55,284 nt of DNA. Source: Nitrospinota bacterium (GTDB taxonomy: Bacteria > Nitrospinota_A > UBA7883 > JACRGQ01). Both the position numbers and the translations under genes were made by a program. The notes beneath the pieces were generated by a model, which ran no database searches, was not told the origin of the DNA, and worked only from the letters and a program-made list of their open reading frames with translations. Where the stretch lies: the NCBI GenBank assembly GCA_029881495.1, contig JAOUMJ010000019.1, positions 1-55,284 of the forward strand, in the 5' to 3' direction. Positions 25,866-35,057 of the stretch are shown here, piece by piece (position 1 is the first letter of the stretch; each line of letters opens with the position of its first letter).

Positions 25866-26669
25866 CTAAAAATATGAGACTATCGCGACTGCGCCGACGA
25901 GCCAGACATACCATGAAAACCATGAAAGTTTTCCGCGGCGCACCCATTCGATAAGCCACTTGAGCGCGAATATCCCGACAACGAAGGAGACGACCGCCCC
26001 CGACATGTATACGGCCAGGTCGCCGTCCAGCTGGTCTATATGTCTCGACTTCAAAACAACCGCGCCTAGTATCGCGGGGATGGAGAGGAGAAACGAAAAT
26101 CTCGCCGCGGAGGCGCGTTCGATCCCAAGAAGGAGCGCGACGGCTATCGTCATGCCGGAACGGGATATACCGGGCGTGATGGCAAAGCCCTGGGCTATCC
26201 CTATTATCACCGCGTCCCTTACCGTCATGGCGCTGTCCCTCTTCTCCCCTTTTCCGCTGTTGCGCGTGGCGAAGAGGATTATCCCGGTAACGATAAGGAA
26301 ACAGCCGACCGAAAAGGGGGAGGCGAAAAGACGTTCGAAATAATCTTCGAGGGCGAGACCCATGACAGCCGTGGGGATATTCGCTACGACTATCATCACG
26401 ACGGTGCGCGCCTCCGGAAGTTGGTCGAGATTCCGGAACCCCTTTTTCAGCGCGTCGAACGATTGAACTGCCATCCGCCAGAGATCATCGCGGTAGACGA
26501 CAACCACTGCGGCAACCGTTCCGACGTGCAGAAGGATATCGAAAAATACCATCGGCTCTTCAAGGCCGAGGTACGACTGCATCAGCACAAGATGGCCCGA
26601 ACTGCTTACCGGAAGGAATTCAGTGAGGCCCTGTAAAACGCCGAGAATTATCGCATCAATGTATGAAAT
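25866..26669 (-). CDS. uppP: Undecaprenyl-diphosphatase (BacA/UppP), probable ATT start
   Basis: This polytopic membrane enzyme recycles undecaprenyl pyrophosphate for cell-wall and O-antigen synthesis. The core motif PGISRSGMTIAV is present. The first ATG in frame (26588) lies after the essential N-terminal motif, which is encoded upstream in the same frame: YIDAIILGVLQGLTEFLPV then SSSGH, containing the QxxxE motif and catalytic His. No ATG, GTG or TTG lies in frame ahead of this. AAAAAGGGA stands seven bases before an ATT at 26669, which would give (M)SYIDAIILG, a standard UppP N-terminus of 267 residues in total. I therefore place the start there. The gene follows lpxB with a 14-base gap. 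A sequencing error is the alternative. Confidence 0.85.
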   Translation of the reverse strand: MSYIDAIILGVLQGLTEFLPVSSSGHLVLMQSYLGLEEPMVFFDILLHVGTVAAVVVVYRDDLWRMAVQSFDALKKGFRNLDQLPEARTVVMIVVANIPTAVMGLALEDYFERLFASPFSVGCFLIVTGIILFATRNSGKGEKRDSAMTVRDAVIIGIAQGFAITPGISRSGMTIAVALLLGIERASAARFSFLLSIPAILGAVVLKSRHIDQLDGDLAVYMSGAVVSFVVGIFALKWLIEWVRRGKLSWFSWYVWLVGAVAIVSYF

Positions 26670-26683
26670 ATATTTGTCCCTTT

Positions 26684-27916
26684 TTAATCTATCAATTCTA
26701 TATCGCCGGATTTGCCGGACGTATCTATTTTATCGATCATTCCGAGATTCTCCAGTTCATCCGAACCGTCTTCCTCTTTCCGGATAAGTATCTCGCCAAG
26801 TTTTTTAATGATATATTCCGCCGCCCTCTCTGCGGCGCCGGACGAACCGAGGCTCTTGCGCACCATGTTCATCTCTTTTCCCTTCTCCTCGAGCCTTATC
26901 TGGTTCGACAGGATATCGAGCGCTTCACGCGCTACCGCCTCCGGCTTGAAAGAGCCCTGCAGGTATTCCGTAGCAATCTCCCTCCCCGCTATAAGATTCG
27001 GCAGTCCTGCGAAATTCACATTTGCCAGTATCCTGGGGAGCCAGTAGGAGAGAAAGGAGGAGCGGTAAACTATTATCATCGGAATACCGAATATCGCCGC
27101 CTCAAGAGTGGATGTACCAGATTTCGTGATAAGGAAATCCGACCCCGCCATCACCTTGTGCGATCCGCCGTTTATAATCTTTATATACTCCCGCCCTCCG
27201 GCAACTTCCAGTATGGCGTGCCTTGAGATATGCGGCGCGACAGGCACTGCAAAACCTATATCGGGCCTTTTCACATGAATGATATCGGCGGTTTCGATGA
27301 GCGGAACAAGGATGGATCTTATCTCTGAATTTCTGCTACCCGGGAGAAGGCCGACCAGTTTTCTGGTATTTGGGGGCATCAGATCGTTCCTCACCGACTC
27401 CCTGTTGAAATCGAGCGAAATTTCATCGAGGAGCGGATGGCCTATGAACTTTACGTTCACCCCCCGATTCCTGTAAAAGGCTTCCTCGAAAGGAAAGATG
27501 ACCAGCATGGTATCTACCCATTTTTTCACCGAATTCACCCTGTAACTGCGCCACGCCCAGAGCTGGGGACAGACATAGTAGAAAACCGGAATGCCTGCCT
27601 TGTGCGCCATTTTGCCTACGCGGAAATTGAGTTCAGGCGCGTCGATAACGATCACCGCGTCGAAGCGGGCCGACTTCAGCCTGTTGCCTATATCTCCCAG
27701 AACCTTTTTGAAAAAAAATATCTTTTTCAGAATGTCTATAAGACCTATCGCCGCAAGGTCCTTCGAGTGATAGAGGATCTTTACGCCGGCGGCCTTCATT
27801 CTGTCGCCGCCAACCCCTTCGAATTCCGCGTCGGCGTCGATCGCCTTTATCTCTTTGACGAGGCGCGCGCCGTAGATCTCACCCGACTCTTCGGCGGCGG
27901 AAATAAAATATCTCAT
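26684..27916 (-). CDS. lpxB: Lipid-A-disaccharide synthase
   Basis: The 410-residue GT19-family glycosyltransferase joins UDP-2,3-diacylglucosamine with lipid X to form the lipid A disaccharide at the inner membrane. Family marks are ISAAEESGEIYGARLVKEI at the N-terminus, VIVIDAPELNFRVGKMAH, YYVCPQLWAWR, LLPGSRNSEI and the nucleotide-binding region LITKSGTSTLEAAIFGIPMI. An acidic tail of about 35 residues beyond the usual end (DELENLGMIDKID) is extra. It lies 25 bases downstream of the TatD-radical SAM gene and 14 bases before uppP, so the three probably form one envelope-related transcript. Confidence 0.95.
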   Translation of the reverse strand: MRYFISAAEESGEIYGARLVKEIKAIDADAEFEGVGGDRMKAAGVKILYHSKDLAAIGLIDILKKIFFFKKVLGDIGNRLKSARFDAVIVIDAPELNFRVGKMAHKAGIPVFYYVCPQLWAWRSYRVNSVKKWVDTMLVIFPFEEAFYRNRGVNVKFIGHPLLDEISLDFNRESVRNDLMPPNTRKLVGLLPGSRNSEIRSILVPLIETADIIHVKRPDIGFAVPVAPHISRHAILEVAGGREYIKIINGGSHKVMAGSDFLITKSGTSTLEAAIFGIPMIIVYRSSFLSYWLPRILANVNFAGLPNLIAGREIATEYLQGSFKPEAVAREALDILSNQIRLEEKGKEMNMVRKSLGSSGAAERAAEYIIKKLGEILIRKEEDGSDELENLGMIDKIDTSGKSGDIELID

Positions 27917-27941
27917 CTACCCTTTAATCTCTCCTTGAAAA

Positions 27942-29327
27942 TCAGCCCTGGCCGACCATGTTATAAAGCCGCACCCGAAACCTTACGCCAAGCCCTTCGG
28001 CCAGCTTTCTGGTTTCCTCCAGATCAAAACCTTCCCTGTTATCCTCCGGCAATCCTATCGCCGTGGCAACCGTATCGGGCAAAATGTCTCGGCACCTTTT
28101 TATAAAATCAATAACCGCTTCAAAGCTCCCCTCGGGAAACGACGGTTTGCACATCCTGTTGTATGTCTCGCCGTCCTGCGCGTTTAGCGAAACCGACGCA
28201 ACATCAATCAACCCTGCAAGCTCCGGCACAATGTCCCTGCCGTTAATCAGATTACCATGTCCGTTCGTGTTCAACCTCGTTTTAAGATTTTTCCCCTTTG
28301 CCCACGAAGCGACCTTCTTTACAAGCTCAAGCCTCATGGTAGGCTCGCCAAAACCGCAAAAGACCAGCTCGGACGGCCTTGAATCACCGATAGCGTTTAT
28401 TATCTCATCAAATTCCGGATCCTTGTCCAATCCGAGAAAATGACCCTGCACCAGCGGGGCCTCCTCGCGATTGCAGAAGGTGCAGTTGTTCGTGCATCCA
28501 CGCGTTACATTCACATAGAGTGAATCCCTTATCCAGTAGACTATTTCGGCCTGCTCCGGCCTTTCAACGCCGAGGAAGAGCTTTCTGTAATTCGTCATGG
28601 TAAGCCTGGCAATATCCGCCGTTGTTACTCCGCGCAATTCGGCAAGGAATTTTGCAGTTTCCTTTATGAACAAAGGTTCGTTCCTTTTCCCTCTTATCGA
28701 CTGAGGCGCGAGATATGGGGCGTCGGTCTCGATGAGAAGGCGCTCGGGAGTTACCGCGATCGCCGCTTCCCGCAGTTTGTCGGCCTTCTTGTATGTGATG
28801 TTCCCCGCAAACGAAATGAAGAAACCCATATCAATGCCGCGCATAGCCTCTTCCTTCCCTTCGGAAAAACAGTGGAGAACACCGCCGAACTCCGGATTGA
28901 AATGCTCCTTCAATATCGGAACTATCTCTTCAAATGCGTCCCTGCAGTGGATGATAACCGGTTTGCCGTTCTCATTGGCTGTCTTCAGATGCTGTATCAA
29001 CGCATTTATCTGCGCCTCCCTGGGCGATCTGTTCCTGAAAAAATCAAGACCGGTTTCACCAATGGCAACAACGTTCCTGTCCTTCGCAAGTTCGTTAAGC
29101 CTTTTCAAATCCGCTTCGGTGAAGCTTTCCGCGTCGTGGGGATGAACGCCGACCGAAGCCTTCATGAAACCGTACCGATGCGCCAGGCTAATCGCCTTTT
29201 CACCCGAGCCGAGATCGTAGGCTACATTTAGAACAAGGAAATTTTCCCCGCCCAATTTTTCCGCGACTTGTTCGATATCGCCGTCGTAATCAGCGTGATT
29301 AAGGTGCGCGTGGGAATCCGCAAACAT
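27942..29327 (-). CDS. Fusion of a TatD-family metal hydrolase and a TatD-associated radical SAM protein
   Basis: The 461-residue protein has two complete domains. Residues about 1-255 form a TatD hydrolase: metal ligands in DSHAHLNH, GETGLDFF, VIHCRDA, GVLHCFS and IETDAPYLAPQ. Residues about 265-461 form a radical SAM domain: RGCTNNCTFC carries the CX3CX2C cluster site, followed by FCGFGEPTMR and the TRLNTNG region. In many bacteria these are two adjacent genes (the TatD-linked radical SAM family); here they are one polypeptide. TatD is a 3'-5' exonuclease or aminoacyl-DNA hydrolase; the radical SAM partner has no known reaction. The frame is continuous with no sign of a frameshift. Confidence 0.9.
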   Translation of the reverse strand: MFADSHAHLNHADYDGDIEQVAEKLGGENFLVLNVAYDLGSGEKAISLAHRYGFMKASVGVHPHDAESFTEADLKRLNELAKDRNVVAIGETGLDFFRNRSPREAQINALIQHLKTANENGKPVIIHCRDAFEEIVPILKEHFNPEFGGVLHCFSEGKEEAMRGIDMGFFISFAGNITYKKADKLREAAIAVTPERLLIETDAPYLAPQSIRGKRNEPLFIKETAKFLAELRGVTTADIARLTMTNYRKLFLGVERPEQAEIVYWIRDSLYVNVTRGCTNNCTFCNREEAPLVQGHFLGLDKDPEFDEIINAIGDSRPSELVFCGFGEPTMRLELVKKVASWAKGKNLKTRLNTNGHGNLINGRDIVPELAGLIDVASVSLNAQDGETYNRMCKPSFPEGSFEAVIDFIKRCRDILPDTVATAIGLPEDNREGFDLEETRKLAEGLGVRFRVRLYNMVGQG

Positions 29328-29460
29328 ATCCTACCTCTCTACAGCCGGTTCATGGCGTGAAAACAATTTCATAAGGTATTAGTGTAAATCATAACTTCTA
29401 AAGAGAATAATTCCGCGGAAGCAAAAACAGCGCCGTGGAACGGGAAGCGAAACCGGATCT

Positions 29461-30735
29461 TTACAGCTTGACCGTGGCATCCCTGTCCGGGCCCGTGGAC
29501 ACCAGTGTGATCTTCGCGCCTGAAACCTTTTCCAGAAACTTGATATATGCTTTTGCCTTCTCCGGCAGTTGGCCGACTTCAGTAGCTCCCGCCGTTTTGG
29601 ATTTCCAGCCGTCTCTCTCCTCGTAAACCGGTTTCACCCCTTCAAGGGTATTTATGTTATCGGTCAGCCTTTCGATCCTTTTACCGTTCACCTCATAGGC
29701 AACGCATACTTTTATCTTTTCAAGCTTGTCGAGCACATCGAGTTTTGTAAGAACTATTTCGTCAACGCCGTTCACATCGACAGCGTATCTCGCGACAACG
29801 GCGTCGAACCATCCGCAACGCCTCGGGCGTCCTGTGGTCGCACCAAACTCCGCGCCCTCTCCCTGGAGGAGCGCCCCGATATCATCCTTCAATTCGGTTG
29901 GGAACGGGCCTTCCCCGACTCGCGTCGTATACGCCTTTATTACGCCTATCACGCGATCGATCTTTTTGGGCGGAATGCCAAGCCCCGTGCATGCCCCGCC
30001 GGACACCGTGTTTGAAGAGGTAACGAAAGGATATGTGCCGTGATCGATGTCAAGCATCGTCCCCTGCGCACCTTCACAAAGCACTCTCTTGCCGGATGCT
30101 ATCGCCTCCCAGATCACCTGCTTTGTATCGCCCACATACGGCTTTATCCTCGGCGCAACTTCCATGATGTAGTCGACAACCTCTTTTTGCGTAGTCGTAT
30201 TCCCGCCGAACTGATGCTTGATTATTACGTTTTTGCGTTCGATGAGCGAAGCTACCGCGCTCTCCACTCTCTCCCTGTCCTGGAAGTAGTATAGGGGTAT
30301 CCCGATGCGGTTCGATTTGTCGGAATAGGTCGGCCCGATGCCTTTTCCGGTGGTCCCTATCTTCTTCTGCGATTTCCTGCTTTCGTTGGCGCGGTCGACC
30401 TCCTTGTTAACAGGAAGAATGCAGTGCGCCCTGGGTGAGATAAAGAGCCTCCCCTTTACGTCGATGCCCGCGTTTTCCAGATCCTCTATTTCATCAAGTA
30501 GGGCCGTCGGGTCGACTACAACACCGGGTCCTATTACACAAACCTTGCCTTCCCTCAGTATGCCGGACGGCACCAGATGCAGAATGAACTGCTTGCCGTT
30601 TATAACGACTGTATGTCCGGCGTTCGCGCCCCCCTGGTATCGGGCTATCAGGTCCTGATCTTCGCTTAGAAGATCGACGATCTTACCCTTCCCTTCATCA
30701 CCCCATTGCATTCCCACAAGTACGGCTACAGTCAT
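29461..30735 (-). CDS. purA: Adenylosuccinate synthetase
   Basis: The 424-residue enzyme uses GTP to join IMP and aspartate, the first committed step to AMP. The N-terminal GTP site GMQWGDEGKGKIVDLL is followed by GGANAGHTVV, then KIGTTGKGIGPTYSDK, EGAQGTMLDIDHGTYPFVTS, TTGRPRRCGWFD and a C-terminal STGPDRDATV. Length is standard. It follows hisZ with a 1-base gap, as the last gene of the aminotransferase-serA-hisZ-purA operon. Confidence 0.97.
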   Translation of the reverse strand: MTVAVLVGMQWGDEGKGKIVDLLSEDQDLIARYQGGANAGHTVVINGKQFILHLVPSGILREGKVCVIGPGVVVDPTALLDEIEDLENAGIDVKGRLFISPRAHCILPVNKEVDRANESRKSQKKIGTTGKGIGPTYSDKSNRIGIPLYYFQDRERVESAVASLIERKNVIIKHQFGGNTTTQKEVVDYIMEVAPRIKPYVGDTKQVIWEAIASGKRVLCEGAQGTMLDIDHGTYPFVTSSNTVSGGACTGLGIPPKKIDRVIGVIKAYTTRVGEGPFPTELKDDIGALLQGEGAEFGATTGRPRRCGWFDAVVARYAVDVNGVDEIVLTKLDVLDKLEKIKVCVAYEVNGKRIERLTDNINTLEGVKPVYEERDGWKSKTAGATEVGQLPEKAKAYIKFLEKVSGAKITLVSTGPDRDATVKL

Positions 30736-30736
30736 T

Positions 30737-32011
30737 TTATAAATCCTCTACTATGTTCATGGAAACGAGATATTTTACAAGTTCATCCCCTGCAACTTTT
30801 TGTTCCTTGCCGCTGTTTACATCAAGGACGTTGAATTCACCTTCGCCTTTACCGGGGAGAAGAATAAGCGGGATATTCATTCTCCTAGCATACTCCTTCC
30901 CTTCATCCTTTTTCATTTCGCCAAACGGCACTGTCACATTCGCACCTGACTCCCTCAAATCGAAAACCGCGTCCTCCGCTTCGTCTCCATCCGCGAGAAC
31001 AAGTATATCCGACCCGCGCCATTCCGGAAGAAGCGATTCCGCCCTTGCGGCTTCTATAAGTGAATCTATGTCGAAGGCGAAGCCGACCGCCGGAAGATCC
31101 GCGCCGAACCGCTTCACAAGATTATCGTAACGACCGCCATGCCCGACGGATATCCCGGACGGGGAAAAGACTTCGATATTGATGCCGGTGTAATAACCGA
31201 AACCTCTCATCTCGCCCAGATCTATCGTCACCATTTCCGCAAGACCAGCTTCCTCAAGTTTCGCGTAGACGCTTTTCAGATTGTAAAGCGCTTTTTTCGA
31301 CCCCTCCGTTACAGCTATCCCTTCAGCCTTTGTCAGCACATCACCGTTTCCAAAAAGCGAAGCAAGCGCGACTATCCTTTCGCTTCTCCCCTTTTCGACC
31401 GAAAGGGAAGCGAGGATCTTTTCAAGCTCGGTTTTATCCTTTTTGCCAAGCGACCTTTTTATCTTTTCCGCGTCTGCTTCGCTGAACCCTTCGAGGAACG
31501 ACGCTATGAATCCGGCGTGGCCGAGCGAAATGGAAAACTTGCTGAATCCCGTTTCCCACAGCACATCGGTAAGAGAGAGTATCGTTTCCGTATCGGTCTC
31601 GTAGCCGGACGACCCGATTATCTCGAATCCACTCTGATTGAAAACGTACTGCTCCCCCTGCCCCTTGCGGGCGCGCCTGAAGACCATACCGCTATAGCAG
31701 AGACGAAGAGGGAGCGGCCTTGACGAAAGATGCGTTGCGGCAGACCGCGCCACCTGTGAAGTAACGTCCGCCCTGAGCGCGATTATCCGGCCCGAATCTG
31801 CCTCTGTAAATCTTATCAGCCGGTTGCGCTCATCCTCGTTCAGGCCGACGATGGCCGACTCATGATATTCAAATGGCGGAGTGACTATCTCCTGAAATCC
31901 CCGCGACCTTAAAACTATATGTATCGCGTCTTCAATGAAACGCTTGTACGACGCCTCCTCGAACAGGTACGTGCGCGTACCGGGAGGTATGGCAGTCGGG
32001 TTCAGCTTCAA
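30737..32011 (-). CDS. hisZ: ATP phosphoribosyltransferase regulatory subunit
   Basis: The 424-residue paralogue of histidyl-tRNA synthetase is required, with the short form of HisG, for the first step of histidine synthesis. Class II synthetase-like motifs are seen (NPTAIPPGTRTYLFEEA, RLIRFTEADSGRIIALRADV, QSGFEIIGS, GFGYYTGINIEVFS), but the protein lacks the full tRNA synthetase architecture and the anticodon domain is divergent. The start is a TTG overlapping the serA stop. A hisZ-purA pairing is common in diderms. hisG is not in the window. Confidence 0.9.
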   Translation of the reverse strand: MKLNPTAIPPGTRTYLFEEASYKRFIEDAIHIVLRSRGFQEIVTPPFEYHESAIVGLNEDERNRLIRFTEADSGRIIALRADVTSQVARSAATHLSSRPLPLRLCYSGMVFRRARKGQGEQYVFNQSGFEIIGSSGYETDTETILSLTDVLWETGFSKFSISLGHAGFIASFLEGFSEADAEKIKRSLGKKDKTELEKILASLSVEKGRSERIVALASLFGNGDVLTKAEGIAVTEGSKKALYNLKSVYAKLEEAGLAEMVTIDLGEMRGFGYYTGINIEVFSPSGISVGHGGRYDNLVKRFGADLPAVGFAFDIDSLIEAARAESLLPEWRGSDILVLADGDEAEDAVFDLRESGANVTVPFGEMKKDEGKEYARRMNIPLILLPGKGEGEFNVLDVNSGKEQKVAGDELVKYLVSMNIVEDL

Positions 32012-33600
32012 AGTTTTATCATCCAGGCGTTTTCGATATGCTCAAGCTTCTTTATCTCTTCGATATCTTCCTGCGTCAAGGGGGAATCAATATTCACAAG
32101 GCTCATCGCTTTTGCGAGCGGCGCCGTTCTGCCGAGCCTGAACTGCCCGATATTTATCCCCTTCTTCCCGAGGTATGCTCCAATAGCGCCGATAACGCCC
32201 GGCTTGTCTATATTCGTAAACGCGAGGATATTCCCCTCCGGTATAGCTTCTATATATACGCCGTTGATATTCACGATGCGCGACTCCTTGTGCCCGAAGA
32301 GGGTTCCCGAAATCGCCTGCTCGCCGCCGTCGGTAACAACCTTCACATAAAATAGCCCTATGAAATCATGGGCCGTGTGGCTGGCGGAAGTCTTTACCAC
32401 GATCCCTCTCTCTTCCGCGAAGAACGGCGCGCTCACGTAATTAACCTCTTCCCCAAGAATTACAGAGAGGAAGCCTTTAAGCACCGAATTAATTAGCGGT
32501 TTCTGATCAACGTCGGCAATCTCTCCGCTTGACGCGATTTCAATCTCCTTTACCCCTTCATCGGTTATCTGGGCAAGGAGGCTCCCCATCTTTTCCGCGA
32601 GAGTGAGATACGGCTGTACTCTTTTAAGAGTTTCGGGATCGACCGCAGGAACGTTTACCGCGTTCAGGATGGCCCCGGTCTCGGCATAGGCAACCATCTG
32701 TCTGGCCGCCGCGAGCGCGACATTCTCCTGCGCCTCTTCGGTGCTTGCGCCAAGGTGAGGTGTGCAGATCACGTTCGGATGCTTTACCAGTCTGCTCTCC
32801 TTGTCTGGCGGCTCCTTTTCAAAAACGTCAAGCGCGGCTCCCGCCACCTGACCGGAATCAAGCGCGTCGCAAAGGGCGTCCTCGTTGATGATCCCGCCTC
32901 GCGCGCAGTTCACTATCCGCACGCCCTTCTTCATCTTGCCGAACTCGGCGGCGGAGATCATATGTTTGGTCTTTTCGGTAAGCGGAGTGTGAACCGATAT
33001 GAAATCGGACTCCTTCCAGATATCCTCAAGGTCGACAAGCTCCACGCCAAGCTCCGCGGCCTTCTCCTTGCTGATGAAGGGATCAAAAGCGAGGCACCTC
33101 ATCTTGAATCCGATAGCGCAACTCACTACTACGGAGCCTACACGGCCAAGCCCCACGAGGCCGAGCGTCTTCCCCATGAGTTCGACACCTATCAGTTTTC
33201 TGTTCCATTCGCCGTTCTTGATACCCGACGTCCCCTGCGGGATGTTCCTTGCCATCGAGATAAGAAGCGCGAAGGAGTGCTCCCCTGTGGTGACCGTGTT
33301 GCCGCCGGGAGTATTCTCAACCGCTATCCCTTTTCTGGACGCAAAAGGTATGTCAACGTTATCAACCCCTGCTCCCGCCCTCGCCACGACCTTCAGGTTC
33401 GTTGCGGCTTCCAGGATGTCGGCCTTTAATTTCGTCGCGCTCCGTATGACAATTCCGTTGTACGCGGAAATTATCTTCTTCAGCTCGTCGGGTTTCAAAC
33501 CTACCTTCACATCCAGGTCGATAGAACCGGACGAACGGAGTATATCCAGCCCCGCGTCTGAAAGATCGTCGCTTACAAGAACCTTGAATTTATTTGCCAT
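32008..33600 (-). CDS. serA: D-3-phosphoglycerate dehydrogenase
   Basis: The 530-residue protein oxidises 3-phosphoglycerate with NAD to start serine synthesis. It has a split catalytic domain; an NAD-binding domain with GLVGLGRVGSVV (about residue 145); the catalytic Arg, Glu and His in ARGGIINEDAL, FEKEPP and TPHLGASTEEAQENV; an intervening ASB domain (about 320-450); and a C-terminal ACT domain (ILAFTNIDKPGVIGAIG) for serine feedback. I use the ATG at 33600 because GAGG is seven bases upstream; a TTG two codons earlier is possible. It starts two bases after the aminotransferase stop. Confidence 0.96.
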   Translation of the reverse strand: MANKFKVLVSDDLSDAGLDILRSSGSIDLDVKVGLKPDELKKIISAYNGIVIRSATKLKADILEAATNLKVVARAGAGVDNVDIPFASRKGIAVENTPGGNTVTTGEHSFALLISMARNIPQGTSGIKNGEWNRKLIGVELMGKTLGLVGLGRVGSVVVSCAIGFKMRCLAFDPFISKEKAAELGVELVDLEDIWKESDFISVHTPLTEKTKHMISAAEFGKMKKGVRIVNCARGGIINEDALCDALDSGQVAGAALDVFEKEPPDKESRLVKHPNVICTPHLGASTEEAQENVALAAARQMVAYAETGAILNAVNVPAVDPETLKRVQPYLTLAEKMGSLLAQITDEGVKEIEIASSGEIADVDQKPLINSVLKGFLSVILGEEVNYVSAPFFAEERGIVVKTSASHTAHDFIGLFYVKVVTDGGEQAISGTLFGHKESRIVNINGVYIEAIPEGNILAFTNIDKPGVIGAIGAYLGKKGINIGQFRLGRTAPLAKAMSLVNIDSPLTQEDIEEIKKLEHIENAWMIKL

Positions 33601-33602
33601 CG

Positions 33603-34748
33603 TCAAACCTCAAATGAGTTCTTAAGAACTTCCTGTACGGCCGCTACCCCTTTGCCCATCTCCACCTTTGCTCCAAACCTGGAGAGACCCATCTCGATGG
33701 ATGAAAGCGCAATAACGATGTCGAACTCGCCGATATATCCGAGCTGGGCGATCCTTATGATCTTCCCTTTCCACTGGTCCTGCCCCCCGGCGAATGTGAT
33801 CCCCACCTTGTCGCGCAGAACCTTTACGAGCTTGTTTCCGTCCACACCTTCGGGGAGGAACACGCCGGTCTTAGCCTCCGAAGGGGAGTCGGTGACCATC
33901 TTAAGGCCGAGAGCGGCTGTACCCGCCTGAGCGGCCTTTGCCAGAAGAGCCGTCCTTTTGTACCAGTTGTCGAGCCCTATTTCGTCGAACATATTCAGCA
34001 CTTCCTGCAGGCCGTTGATGAGCGAAACCGCCGGTGTGTAGGCGGTCGTCTTGTCTGCCAGGTTTTTTCTCTCTTTTTTGAGGTCGAAATAGAACTTGTT
34101 GTTCTTCGCCCCGTCCACCTTTTTCCACGCCCTGTCGCTGAGAGCGATGAACGCCAGACCGGGTGGGAGCATGAAAGCCTTCTGCGAACCCGATATCAGG
34201 ATATCAACGCCCCAGTCATCCATCGGAATATCGAATACACCGACGCCTGTAATACCGTCGACAACGAGGAGGATGTCTCTGGTCTTGGTTACTTCCGCTA
34301 TCTCCTTCACCGGGTATTTCACCGTAGTGGAGGATTCCGTCGCCTGCATGAGAACGCCTTTGATCTCCTTATCCTTGTCGAGCTCCGCTTTAACGGCCTC
34401 CGCCGTGACAGCTTTGCCCCATTCAATATTGAGCCAGACAACTTTCAAACCGTACGCTTCGGCAATTTTGCCCCAGCGCTCGCCGAACTTTCCGCCGTTC
34501 ACAACGAGCACCTTCTCGCCAACCGAGAAAGAATTCGTAACCGCCGCTTCCATCGCGCCGGTGCCGGAGGAGGCGAGGATGAGGACATCCTGCTTTGTAT
34601 GGAAAACCTTTTTTAGACGTTCGGCAGTATCGGCGAAAACCGCTGAGAACTGAGGCGTCCTGTGGTGAATAATCGGCTGAGCCATCGCGAGCAATACTCT
34701 TTCAGGTACAGGTGTCGGTCCTGGTGAAAGAAGGTAGCTTTTCAACAT
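33603..34748 (-). CDS. Class V PLP aminotransferase (alanine-glyoxylate/serine-pyruvate type), probably acting in serine synthesis
   Basis: The 381-residue protein begins LLSPGPTPVPERVL, typical of the alanine-glyoxylate aminotransferase family. The PLP lysine lies in SGSQKAFMLPPGLAFIA (about residue 190), with LASSGTGAMEAAV and VDGITGVGVFDIPMD ahead of it. Family members use glyoxylate, pyruvate or phosphohydroxypyruvate. Because it is immediately upstream of serA, I infer that it transaminates phosphohydroxypyruvate to phosphoserine, replacing SerC. It is the first gene of the four-gene operon; the promoter must lie in 34749-34900. Confidence 0.88.
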   Translation of the reverse strand: MLKSYLLSPGPTPVPERVLLAMAQPIIHHRTPQFSAVFADTAERLKKVFHTKQDVLILASSGTGAMEAAVTNSFSVGEKVLVVNGGKFGERWGKIAEAYGLKVVWLNIEWGKAVTAEAVKAELDKDKEIKGVLMQATESSTTVKYPVKEIAEVTKTRDILLVVDGITGVGVFDIPMDDWGVDILISGSQKAFMLPPGLAFIALSDRAWKKVDGAKNNKFYFDLKKERKNLADKTTAYTPAVSLINGLQEVLNMFDEIGLDNWYKRTALLAKAAQAGTAALGLKMVTDSPSEAKTGVFLPEGVDGNKLVKVLRDKVGITFAGGQDQWKGKIIRIAQLGYIGEFDIVIALSSIEMGLSRFGAKVEMGKGVAAVQEVLKNSFEV

Positions 34749-34948
34749 GTTCTAGTCTCTCCTACACAGAAAAAATTTGTTGTTCAGTTGTTTCGTACCG
34801 CCAAATTGAAAGCATAATAAACAAATTCCGAAACGACGGATTATAGGCAAAATTTCGGGATTTTGCCAGTAATTCAGCTAAATAATGAATTCCGCCATCT
34901 CCATTTTTCGAGCTGAAAACGGGGAGCTAACAAATCTGCTGGTTATCA

Positions 34949-34966
34949 GCGGGTATTCATACCCGC
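34949..34966. repeat. Perfect inverted repeat in the divergent gap
   Basis: GCGGGTA-TTCA-TACCCGC is a 7-bp stem with a 4-base loop. It lies between the divergent aminotransferase gene and the hypothetical gene at 35058. No T-run follows. It could be an operator or an RNA hairpin. The rest of this 309-base gap shows nothing else recognisable. Confidence 0.5.
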
Positions 34967-35057
34967 ACCACCGTTTAAGCCCCTCTGAGAGCGACCATCC
35001 GGAAGAGGGAAATAAAACCATTTTGTGTATGGCCCTCAGGGTATTAGAATTTCAGTA

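Noticed and set aside
26588-26590. ATG at 26588 as the uppP start
   Set aside because: It would remove the conserved QxxxE and SSSGH motifs that are encoded upstream in the same frame.
35025-35057. GTG at 35025 as the start of the hypothetical gene
   Set aside because: It places extra polar residues before the hydrophobic segment and has no ribosome binding site; ATG at 35058 is simpler.
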